Shown here piece after piece: positions 26,223-33,870 of a DNA stretch of 64,000 nt. Positions within the stretch are counted from its first letter, which is position 1. Each line of letters begins with the position of its first letter. The position numbers and the translations under genes were made by a program. The notes beneath the pieces are model-generated. The model made no database searches and had not been told where the DNA came from. It saw only the letters and a list, made by a program, of their open reading frames with translations. The stretch is from Blastopirellula marina DSM 3645 (GTDB taxonomy: Bacteria > Planctomycetota > Planctomycetia > Pirellulales > Pirellulaceae), in contig NZ_CH672377.1 in assembly GCF_000153105.1 (NCBI RefSeq), forward strand, positions 90,603 to 154,602. Reading direction: 5' to 3'.

Positions 26223-27653
26223 CTAATTCGCCGGAGCCCGCAGATTTTGGGGGGTCTCGACTTCAATCTCCACTAGCTGGTTGATCTCTCCTTCGGCCTG
26301 TTTATGCAGTTCAAAGGCGTCGTACAACTCGCCGATCGCCGTGCGGGCCTCAAAGCGAAGCTTCGCTCCATCGATATGAATGATCTGATAAAGCTGGGTA
26401 TCCTCGCCCAGACGTTGCATAAACGGCCAGCGGGTATTGTCATACATTTTGGGGCCGCTCACCGAGACGACGTAGACGGTTCCGTTCTCTTTGTCGACGT
26501 TTTGCACGCCGGTCGGAACATTCACCATCCCGACCTTCACCGCTTCCTTTTTCGTCGAATCATCGGCGCCGCCAAAAGTCGGATAGTCGCTCTCGGGCAC
26601 GTCGACGCCGGGGACGTTAAATCCGGTTCGGCCGTAGGTATGATCATGTCCCTGCAGCACGAGATCGACTTTGTACTTGTCAAAGATCGGCTTCCAAAGC
26701 GCACGCAACCCAGCGTTGTCGCGTCCTTTGCCAGTCGAATAGATCGGATGGTGAAAGGTGCAAACAACCCACTGCGACGTGTTGTTAGCCAACACCTCTT
26801 CGAGCCAAACCGCTTGCTCCGCCTGCAGCTCGTTGCTGTTCAGGGCGATGATCCGCAGATTGTGATAGACCAACGTAAAGCAGCTCTCTTCGAGCCCGCG
26901 AGGTCCATTTTGCGGCAAGGTGAAACTAGGCCGCCAATGCGGCGATAACCGCCGTCCACCGTCGGCGGTTTTGGCTTGTTCATGATTGCCGGGGACCGGA
27001 ACGCTGGGAATCATCGCATTGAGCCACGAACCGGCGCCAAACCACTCGCCCCACTCGGCGTCCGATTCACAGCGATTGACCAGGTCGCCTGCGTGCAACA
27101 GAAAGGCGGCCTTGGGAGCATCGCGATAGGCTTCGCGAATCACGCGCGACCACATCGAACGAAGATTATTTTGCGCGTCGCCAAAGTAAATGAACGAGAA
27201 AGGCTCTGGCTTTTCGGTCGCGGTCGAAAACTGAAACCACTCGCTCCAATTCACGCCGTCCCCGACTCGATAAGCGTAACGCGTTCCCGGCTTCAAATCC
27301 TGGAAACTGACGCTGTGAAAATGGGCCGTGTTGAGATCGGTCTTCAATGCTTCCGAGGTCGCTTCGTACTGGGTCGCTTTGTCCGAAAAACCTGGCCCCG
27401 CTTCGGCGACCGCGATCTCGGCCAAGCCAACCTCAACCGCCGTCGAGGTCCGCCAGTTCACCGCTTGAGTCGTTTGCGGATCGCCGTTCCAGCTCAACAC
27501 AATCCGATCCGGCATCGCGGTCGGTTCATACATCTCGGCCGGCTTCACGGCGATCGGAGCATGCGTATGGTCGTCCCCTTCATGGGCCAACGCCGCTTGA
27601 TGGACTGCGAGCAGAGCGAACGCGCAGGAGAGCAGCACTCGAAAAATCGTCAT
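26223..27653 (-). CDS. Purple acid phosphatase-like metallophosphoesterase, secreted
   Basis: The product has about 476 residues with a signal peptide (TIFRVLLSCAFALLAVHQAALA) and then a His-rich mature start (HEGDDHTHAP). A fibronectin-like N-terminal domain (about 45-155) precedes a calcineurin-type phosphoesterase domain. Its metal motifs run in order: YFGDAQ, LLHAGDLVN, PVPGNHEQ, FHHPIYSTG and QGHDHTYGR. This is the purple acid phosphatase pattern and predicts hydrolysis of phosphate esters in the periplasm or outside the cell with a two-metal centre. The start is the ATG at 27653. It lies beside the metal efflux locus, but nothing in the sequence ties it to that function beyond the His-rich N-terminus. 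Confidence 0.9.
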   Translation of the reverse strand: MTIFRVLLSCAFALLAVHQAALAHEGDDHTHAPIAVKPAEMYEPTAMPDRIVLSWNGDPQTTQAVNWRTSTAVEVGLAEIAVAEAGPGFSDKATQYEATSEALKTDLNTAHFHSVSFQDLKPGTRYAYRVGDGVNWSEWFQFSTATEKPEPFSFIYFGDAQNNLRSMWSRVIREAYRDAPKAAFLLHAGDLVNRCESDAEWGEWFGAGSWLNAMIPSVPVPGNHEQAKTADGGRRLSPHWRPSFTLPQNGPRGLEESCFTLVYHNLRIIALNSNELQAEQAVWLEEVLANNTSQWVVCTFHHPIYSTGKGRDNAGLRALWKPIFDKYKVDLVLQGHDHTYGRTGFNVPGVDVPESDYPTFGGADDSTKKEAVKVGMVNVPTGVQNVDKENGTVYVVSVSGPKMYDNTRWPFMQRLGEDTQLYQIIHIDGAKLRFEARTAIGELYDAFELHKQAEGEINQLVEIEVETPQNLRAPAN

Positions 27654-27733
27654 GGAAATCAACTTTGCAGGGAATGCGAAAACAGGGGGTAAACCAGAAT
27701 CAAAACAGGAGTAGTCTCTTCGTAATATTGCTA

Positions 27734-28720
27734 CTATTCCACTGGATAGTGGGCGGAAAAGTTAACCTCCGGCGTCGCCTTGATAAGCTCTTGAAAAGCT
27801 CCTCGCGTGACGCCGGTCTCGCGAAAGTCGACGACCGCCAAATCCGGCAATTCCGCCAAGCGCTTGAGCGGCGTCAGCGAATTGTCCGTGATCGGGACTT
27901 CCATGATGGCCAAGCCGCGCAAATGCGGATTGAAGCGAATGAGCGTGTCGATGAACTCCGGCAACAGTTCGTCCGTCAGCGAGGTGCGTCCCAAATAGAG
28001 ACGCTCTAAATTCGGAAACGATCGCAATGTCTCGATCGTCGATCGATTGATGGAATTATCGCTCAAGTCGATCAACCTCAAGTCGGTGGATGACTTGAGC
28101 ATCGCAAAACCTTCCCCGGTGACAGCCGTATCACGCAAATAGAGCGTCTTTAGATGGGGAAGCGATTGCAAGTGAAACATTCCCGCGTCGGTGATCGGCG
28201 TCTCGCTGAGACTCAAGAGCGTCAGCGCGGGCAATTGGCCAATGGTCTCCAGGGCGTCATCCTGAATCGCACATTCGGTCAACATTAACTCTTCTAGTTT
28301 TTCACAGGAAGCCAGTGCCGCGACGCCGGCCGAGGTGACCGCCGTTCGCTCCAGATAAAGCGATCGCAACTCTGGCAAAGCGCCCATGATCTCAAGGGAT
28401 TTGTCGGTAACGCCGCTTTGATTCAGATTCAGTCGTTGCAGCGATTGCAACATCACAAGATGGCTCGCCGCGTTATCGGTCATCCGAGCTGAATTAGCGC
28501 GAAGCTCAACCACGGCGCCTTGGTCGTCATATTCAACCTCGACCATCGCCAGACGTTTCAGTGCCGAGACCGCCTTCCGCTCTGCTCCGTACCTGCCGGA
28601 AAAAAACGACTGATAGCCCCAAGCGGTCCCCAAGGCGCATATCAACAACGCCATGCTGGCCAAGATCGCTGTTCGCGTCCGCGTTGACATACGCGCCGCG
28701 TTCTCTGTTTTATTCGTCAT
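27734..28720 (-). CDS. Membrane-anchored leucine-rich-repeat protein
   Basis: The 328-residue protein has one N-terminal TM segment at about 18-38 (RTAILASMALLICALGTAWG) and then a solenoid of leucine-rich repeats from about residue 85 to 310. The repeats follow LxxLxLxxTxVTDxGxxxLxxLPxL, of the RNI/GALA-like or planctomycete type, as in LRSLYLERTAVTSAGVAAL. The repeat domain probably faces the periplasm and binds a partner protein, as in many planctomycete LRR proteins of unknown function. No catalytic domain is present. It is monocistronic or the end of a unit; the phosphatase gene follows 80 bases later. Confidence 0.85.
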   Translation of the reverse strand: MTNKTENAARMSTRTRTAILASMALLICALGTAWGYQSFFSGRYGAERKAVSALKRLAMVEVEYDDQGAVVELRANSARMTDNAASHLVMLQSLQRLNLNQSGVTDKSLEIMGALPELRSLYLERTAVTSAGVAALASCEKLEELMLTECAIQDDALETIGQLPALTLLSLSETPITDAGMFHLQSLPHLKTLYLRDTAVTGEGFAMLKSSTDLRLIDLSDNSINRSTIETLRSFPNLERLYLGRTSLTDELLPEFIDTLIRFNPHLRGLAIMEVPITDNSLTPLKRLAELPDLAVVDFRETGVTRGAFQELIKATPEVNFSAHYPVE

Positions 28721-29147
28721 AGTCGCCCTACTACGAGCCCGAGTTTACCCGGGATTTTGTCATTACGAATAAATCTCAGCGGTGATGAAACACTCCCTTC
28801 ACAACGCTTTCACATGATATCTCCTGATCCAACTTGGCAAATCCTGCTCTGTCTGGGGGAAGTTGATGGGCCATCGTAGCGGAAATGCGATTATCGCCTA
28901 GTTTCGTAGGGGTAGGTTTCCAAATTCGCGGCAACTCTTCGTCAACGCTTAACCAAGCTTTCACCTAGCATCCGGCTCGAATCGATAGATTATCGACCAG
29001 CCAAACGCCCGGGGATGACTCGTGCTATCCAATGGTTCAAGGAAGCGAACATTCAACTCGTCCGACCAGGCGACTAGAGGCATTTGGCTGTTTGATTCAT
29101 CGCTAGGACTATCCTCCAACTTCCGCAATTCACAAGAGGGATCAGGA
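28721..29147. other. Intergenic region between divergent genes
   Basis: This region separates the LRR gene from the DUF1559 gene and should hold both promoters. An open frame continues upstream of 29148, but the strong AAGAGGG ribosome binding site at 29134-29140 places the true start at 29148. No RNA gene, repeat or hairpin with a T-run was found. Confidence 0.5.
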
Positions 29148-30011
29148 ATGAGCATGACGCACGCGCGAACCAAAAATCGCGGCTTTACTTTGGTTGAACT
29201 ACTGGTTGTCATCGCCATTATCGGCGTGCTAATCGGTCTCCTCTTGCCGGCCGTACAAAACGCACGGGAAGCGGCGCGACGCATGCAATGCGCCAACAAT
29301 TTAAAGCAGATCGGCTTGGCCTTGCACAACTATCATGACTCGGTTCGATCGTTTCCCCCCGGCACCTTGTTTGGCGATGACGAATATGGGTGGGCTTGCA
29401 TGATCTTGCCCCAGATGGAGCAGAAGAACATTTACGATCAGGTCGATTTCACCAATCAGGCCGAGGATGTGTCGCTGGAACTGCAGCCCGGCGTCACTGA
29501 TCAGGTGATCAACGGATATCTCTGCCCGTCCAACTCGATGACGCTGACCCACAGCCCGTATCGCTCTGCGACGCTGGGGGGACATGCTCGTAACGACTAC
29601 AGCGGCAGTCTTGGCACAAGCTCGACCATTACCGGCATGTTCGGCAAAGTGGGAGTCCTTTATCGGCCAACGAAGTTGCGCGACGTCTTGGACGGCACTA
29701 GCAATACCATCGCCGTTGGCGAAGCCTATACCGCAGCAATGCGTGAGATTGATGGTCCAACGCACGACAACGTCAGTGACTTCAAAGTCTGGGTCGGCAC
29801 CAACAATCAGCACCAGAACGTGATCGCCGAAGCTGCTCCGGAGCATATCCCCAACAGCACGCGTGACGATTCGTTCGCGAGTCAGCATGCCGGCGGCGTG
29901 CAGTTCACCTTCGCCGATGGTTCGGTTTCGTTCATCTCCGAAAACGTCGACATGGTGACCTTCGGGCGCTTGGCCGACAAAGCGGATGGCGAAGTGGTCC
30001 AGCGCCCGTAG
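29148..30011 (+). CDS. DUF1559 pilin-like protein (copy 1)
   Basis: The 287-residue protein belongs to the large planctomycete DUF1559 (SBP_bac_10) family. The N-terminus has the type IV prepilin signature: a basic leader ending NRG, then [20 protein letters not shown], followed by [20 protein letters not shown]. The C-terminal H-X9-DG motif appears as HAGGVQFTFADGS near residue 255. Family function is unproven. The leader suggests processing by a prepilin peptidase and assembly into, or anchoring at, a pilus-like or envelope structure. The ATG at 29148 follows AAGAGGG by 7 bases. A small lipoprotein gene follows, as with the other two copies. Confidence 0.92.
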   Translation: MSMTHARTKNRGFTLVELLVVIAIIGVLIGLLLPAVQNAREAARRMQCANNLKQIGLALHNYHDSVRSFPPGTLFGDDEYGWACMILPQMEQKNIYDQVDFTNQAEDVSLELQPGVTDQVINGYLCPSNSMTLTHSPYRSATLGGHARNDYSGSLGTSSTITGMFGKVGVLYRPTKLRDVLDGTSNTIAVGEAYTAAMREIDGPTHDNVSDFKVWVGTNNQHQNVIAEAAPEHIPNSTRDDSFASQHAGGVQFTFADGSVSFISENVDMVTFGRLADKADGEVVQRP

Positions 30012-30127
30012 GAACGGTTCGCTTGCTCCAATCCCCCAGCAAGGCGCGAGTCGCAGGAGACTTCCGTCTTGCTCTCGATGTTGTCTTTCGCAGGAACCGC
30101 AAGTTAGAAAACGCAATGGAGGGGTAA

Positions 30128-30577
30128 ATGATGTTACCAAACACGAAGTTTGCAATATCGGCGATCCTGCTGGCAGCAGGGCTGATCGGCTGCGGCCGCG
30201 CGTCCTATATGAAAGAGGTCGCGCCGGTTGCCGGCACGATTCAACTGGATGGCGAACCGGTGACCGAGGGCTACGTCTTGTTCACGCCGGACGTCCAAAG
30301 CGGATCCGATCCCTTGTCGTCCGGCAAATCGGCCACCGGAAACATCGACCGAGAGGGCAAGTTCCAGCTTTCGACCTACGGCGACAACGATGGCGCGCTG
30401 ATCGGCCCTCATACCGTCACCTTCTTCCGTCCGGATCCAGAAGATGACGATATGTTCGTCAAAAATCGCTACATTCCCGGCGGCAAGTCGGTGCGCATTG
30501 AAGTTGAGCCGGAGATGAATCAACTCGAAATCCATCTGCACAAACGAGGCGCAGCGGAAATCACCCGCGGCAGCTAA
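30128..30577 (+). CDS. Small planctomycete lipoprotein, carboxypeptidase-regulatory-like fold (partner of DUF1559 copy 1)
   Basis: The 149-residue lipoprotein has a signal with lipobox ILLAAGLIGC. Its mature part starts with the common planctomycete pattern VAGTIQLDGEPVTEGYVLFTP and continues with GKFQLSTY and GPHTVTFF. This repeated beta pattern resembles transthyretin-like or carboxypeptidase regulatory-like domains. The role is unknown, but genes of this type follow DUF1559 genes in many planctomycetes. GGAGGGG lies just before the ATG at 30128. Confidence 0.85.
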   Translation: MMLPNTKFAISAILLAAGLIGCGRASYMKEVAPVAGTIQLDGEPVTEGYVLFTPDVQSGSDPLSSGKSATGNIDREGKFQLSTYGDNDGALIGPHTVTFFRPDPEDDDMFVKNRYIPGGKSVRIEVEPEMNQLEIHLHKRGAAEITRGS

Positions 30578-30642
30578 GTTACACGGCGCATCCATCCTCG
30601 ACGGACCACGGACTAAGGACAGCGCGTGTCGCGTAACTCGCG

Positions 30643-32160
30643 ATGCGCCCGACAAATTTGGCCATCGCAGAAATAAAAGCCGCACTGAAGTCTTCCACTC
30701 CCACGCCGGAAGCGCAGTCCCCGCTCGATAACTTTTGGGCAGGGATGTTCGCGCCGCAGTCGATTGCGCCGCTCGTCTTCTTCCGTATCTTTTTCGGCGC
30801 GATGATGCTGTACCATTTGTACGGCATGACCGTGGATCATTGGATCCACTTCTTCTACATCGCGCCGGACTTTCATTTCACCTATCCCGGTTTTGAATGG
30901 GTCCAACCTTGGCCCGGCGACGGCATGTATTTGCATGTCGCCGTGATGGGGGTCGCCGCGATGGGGATCTCGCTCGGCCTCTTTTATCGTTTAAGCGCAC
31001 TCGTTTTTTGCCTGGGCTACACTCATCTGTTTCTGATCGAAAAGGCCCTTTATCAGAACCATTGCTATCTCATTTGCTTGTTGAGCGGAATCCTGATCGT
31101 GATTCCAGCCCATCGAGCATGTTCACTCGACGCTTTTTTTGGCTGGACTCGCAAGAGCAATGCGGCGCCAACTTGGGCGTTAGGGCTCGTGCGATTGCAG
31201 TTAGGCATTCCGTACTTCTACGGCGGCCTGGCGAAACTGAACGCTGACTGGCTGCATTCTCAACCGATGAAGCTATGGCTGGTGCGCCGCTCCGATGTTC
31301 CCTTCGTCGGCGAGTTATTGACCTGGGACTGGGCGCCTTTCTTTTTTTCTTACTCCGGCATCTTGCTAGACTTGCTGATTGTTCCGGCGCTGCTATGGCG
31401 GCCTACCAGACTATTGGCCTACGTCGCCGCTCTAACGTTTCACCTCATGAATGCGGTGCTCTGGGACATCGGCATCTTTCCTTGGTTCATGATCGGCGCG
31501 ACGCTCCTGTTTTTTCCGGCCGAGAGCCTGCGGAAGTTGTTTCGTTTTCCGCCTATCGAGGAAGCCCCCGCATCGACATCGCTGGTCGTCACGCCGGGAC
31601 AACGTCTGCAGTTGGCTGGAGTTGGGCTGTTCTGCGTATGGCAGTTGCTTTTGCCATTTCGCCACTACGCCTACCCCGGCGATGTCAGTTGGACCGAAGA
31701 AGGGCATCACTTCGCTTGGCACATGATGCTACGTGAAAAGGATGTCGGCATTCGCTTTTATGTGGTGGACGCGGCGAATGGTCAGCGCGGTTTGATTCGC
31801 GTCGAAGACTTTTTGAATGAACGCCAACTGAGCCGCATGGGGAAAGATGCGGACATGGTGATTGAGTTCGTGCATCACGTCCGCGATCATTATCGCGAGC
31901 GTTCCGGGAAAGAATTAGAAATCTACGTCCTGAATATCGCCGCATTGAACGGCCGCAAGCCGCAGTTGCTGATGGACCCGACCGTCAATTACGCCGCCGT
32001 CGAGCGCAGTTGGAGCCCGCAACCTTGGATCATGCCGCTGACCGAATCGCTTCGCGTCGAAGGCTGGAAAGCTCCGCTTGACCAATGGGAGCAGATTCTG
32101 GACCTGGACCTTCCCGAAATGATGCGGAGCCGCGAACGCCGCGCTGAAGAAAGCGGATAA
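30643..32160 (+). CDS. HTTM-domain membrane protein (vitamin K-dependent carboxylase-like)
   Basis: This is a multi-pass protein of 505 residues. The first roughly 340 residues hold about eight hydrophobic segments arranged like the HTTM (horizontally transferred transmembrane) domain shared with gamma-glutamyl carboxylase. Examples are APLVFFRIFFGAMMLYHLYG, YTHLFLIEKALYQNHCYLIC and LGIPYFYGGLAKLNADWL. The last 160 residues are soluble and contain FAWHMMLREKD, a recognised segment of this family. Planctomycetes often carry such proteins. Whether they carboxylate glutamate is not established. The ATG at 30643 is 65 bases after the lipoprotein stop and has no strong ribosome binding site. Confidence 0.87.
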   Translation: MRPTNLAIAEIKAALKSSTPTPEAQSPLDNFWAGMFAPQSIAPLVFFRIFFGAMMLYHLYGMTVDHWIHFFYIAPDFHFTYPGFEWVQPWPGDGMYLHVAVMGVAAMGISLGLFYRLSALVFCLGYTHLFLIEKALYQNHCYLICLLSGILIVIPAHRACSLDAFFGWTRKSNAAPTWALGLVRLQLGIPYFYGGLAKLNADWLHSQPMKLWLVRRSDVPFVGELLTWDWAPFFFSYSGILLDLLIVPALLWRPTRLLAYVAALTFHLMNAVLWDIGIFPWFMIGATLLFFPAESLRKLFRFPPIEEAPASTSLVVTPGQRLQLAGVGLFCVWQLLLPFRHYAYPGDVSWTEEGHHFAWHMMLREKDVGIRFYVVDAANGQRGLIRVEDFLNERQLSRMGKDADMVIEFVHHVRDHYRERSGKELEIYVLNIAALNGRKPQLLMDPTVNYAAVERSWSPQPWIMPLTESLRVEGWKAPLDQWEQILDLDLPEMMRSRERRAEESG

Positions 32161-32295
32161 CGTCTTTCTACGCTTTTTCGCGCCTTGTCATTTCGGGAAA
32201 TCCCGCGCCAAGATTCCTCGTGACATCTCCCTGAACCTTTACTACCATAAAGGACTCCCCTTCCCTCCCGCCTTGATAGCAGCGAACCGTCTCTT

Positions 32296-33840
32296 ATGTC
32301 GGATGAACCTTCGGCCAAGTTGCCTCGCCGTCAGTTTCTGCAAGGTGCGCTCGCGGCGACCACGTTGGCCGCCGCCGCCGGCGAAGCTCGCTCGGCTCGC
32401 GCTGCGGACACCACCCCGACCCCAGATCGGATTCGCGCCGAGAACGCGCTTCCCGGCGCCGACGACTGGCAACTGACGCGTGTCCGAGTCGACGCAGCCG
32501 GCTTTCGCTCTCCCTGGATTGAAGGGTACTGCTCGCGGCAAAGCGTCCTGCCTGGCGAGTCGATCGACATTTTCGTCTCGACCAATCCCGTGCGCTCGTT
32601 TCGACTTGAACTGTTTCGCATGGGCTACTACGGCGGCTCCGGCGCTCGGCTGATGAAGACAATCGGCCCCCTGGAAAGCGAGACCGAGCCCACGCCCACG
32701 CCGGGCGAAAAAAATCTGCACGAGTGCGGCTGGAAGTCGACGGTTCGGTTGACGATTCCCGCGCATTGGACCAGCGGCGTTTATCTCGGCCGACTCACCA
32801 CCGTTGCGGAACCCGGCGAAGCCTATTGGCAAAGCTATGTCGTCTTTGTCGTGCGCGACGAGCGCCCGGCCGACATCCTGTTTCAAGTCAGCGACAACAC
32901 CTGGCAAGCCTACAATCGCTGGCCCAACAACTACTCGATCTATACCCATCCGAAAGGAAATCAGGGACCGTGGGCCGACGTCAGTTTCGACCGACCCTAC
33001 GGCCGCGAAGCGCAACACCAAGGGGTGGTGAACGATCCCCGCACCGTCGGTTCCGGCGAGTTCCTGCCGTTCGAGTTTCCCTTGGCCTACTGGCTCGAAC
33101 AGCATGGCTACGACGTTTCGTACTGCTCCAACAGCGATATGCTCACGCCCGATCGTGGACTGCGGTGCAAGTCGTTCATCAGCGTCGGCCACGACGAGTA
33201 TTGGGACCTGCGGCAGTTTCGCTCGGTCGAGCAGCTGCGCGACCACGGCGTCAATCTGCTCTTCCTGTCCGGCAATTCGATCTGTTGGGTGACGCCGTTC
33301 GAGGAAAGCAGCAGCGGCGTGGCCAACCGGATCATCTCGCGCGGCGGTCCTTACGGAGCCAGCAACGATTACGCGGTCGGACGCGAGCGAGACCATGGTC
33401 CCTTTCCGCATCGCGGCCCCGACGAAGGCCTGCTGATGGGGGCGCGCAACGTCGAGCCGGTCAACGGCGGCGGAGACTGGATCGTCACGCAGCCGAAACA
33501 TTGGATGTTCGCCGGGACCGGCGTCCAGCAGGGCGAGAGCATCCCGGGCCTGGTCGGCTGGGAGTATCACGGGCAACCGGCCGATATCCCCGGTTTGCAA
33601 GTGGTCGGCGCCGGAACCGCCTGGCAAGGAGGCGTCAATCCGCAGCAATGGACCGCGACCATCTATCCCGGCCCCAAGGGGAACTTCGTCTTCAACGCGG
33701 CGACCATTTTTTGGGCGCAGGGCCTTAGTTCTCCGCCGGGGCATGTGCTTCCCTGGTCGCATTGGAGCCGTCCCCATGGGCCCGACGCACGCGTTCAACA
33801 GATCACGCATAACCTGCTAAAACGAGCGATCAGCGGCTGA
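32296..33840 (+). CDS. N,N-dimethylformamidase large-subunit-like protein with Tat signal
   Basis: This exported protein of 514 residues has a twin-arginine signal (PRRQFLQGALAATTLAAAAG). The mature part matches the DMFase large-subunit C-terminal domain family: GYYGGSGARLM in the N-terminal third, RPADILFQVSDNTWQAYNRW near residue 195, and SVGHDEYWDLRQ near residue 297. Members include N,N-dimethylformamidase beta subunits, but most planctomycete homologues have unknown substrates. It may act on an amide or C-N bond in the periplasm. The gene precedes the PVC heme protein gene by 30 bases, which suggests co-transcription. Confidence 0.83.
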   Translation: MSDEPSAKLPRRQFLQGALAATTLAAAAGEARSARAADTTPTPDRIRAENALPGADDWQLTRVRVDAAGFRSPWIEGYCSRQSVLPGESIDIFVSTNPVRSFRLELFRMGYYGGSGARLMKTIGPLESETEPTPTPGEKNLHECGWKSTVRLTIPAHWTSGVYLGRLTTVAEPGEAYWQSYVVFVVRDERPADILFQVSDNTWQAYNRWPNNYSIYTHPKGNQGPWADVSFDRPYGREAQHQGVVNDPRTVGSGEFLPFEFPLAYWLEQHGYDVSYCSNSDMLTPDRGLRCKSFISVGHDEYWDLRQFRSVEQLRDHGVNLLFLSGNSICWVTPFEESSSGVANRIISRGGPYGASNDYAVGRERDHGPFPHRGPDEGLLMGARNVEPVNGGGDWIVTQPKHWMFAGTGVQQGESIPGLVGWEYHGQPADIPGLQVVGAGTAWQGGVNPQQWTATIYPGPKGNFVFNAATIFWAQGLSSPPGHVLPWSHWSRPHGPDARVQQITHNLLKRAISG

Positions 33841-33870
33841 TCGATACTCTTCCTTTGACGGAAACTCAAA

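Noticed and set aside
32242-33810. Long open frame of 522 codons on the minus strand
   Set aside because: It lies wholly opposite the DMFase-like gene with its Tat signal and family motifs. The minus product is low-complexity (Arg, Gly, Ala, Asp-rich) without motifs.
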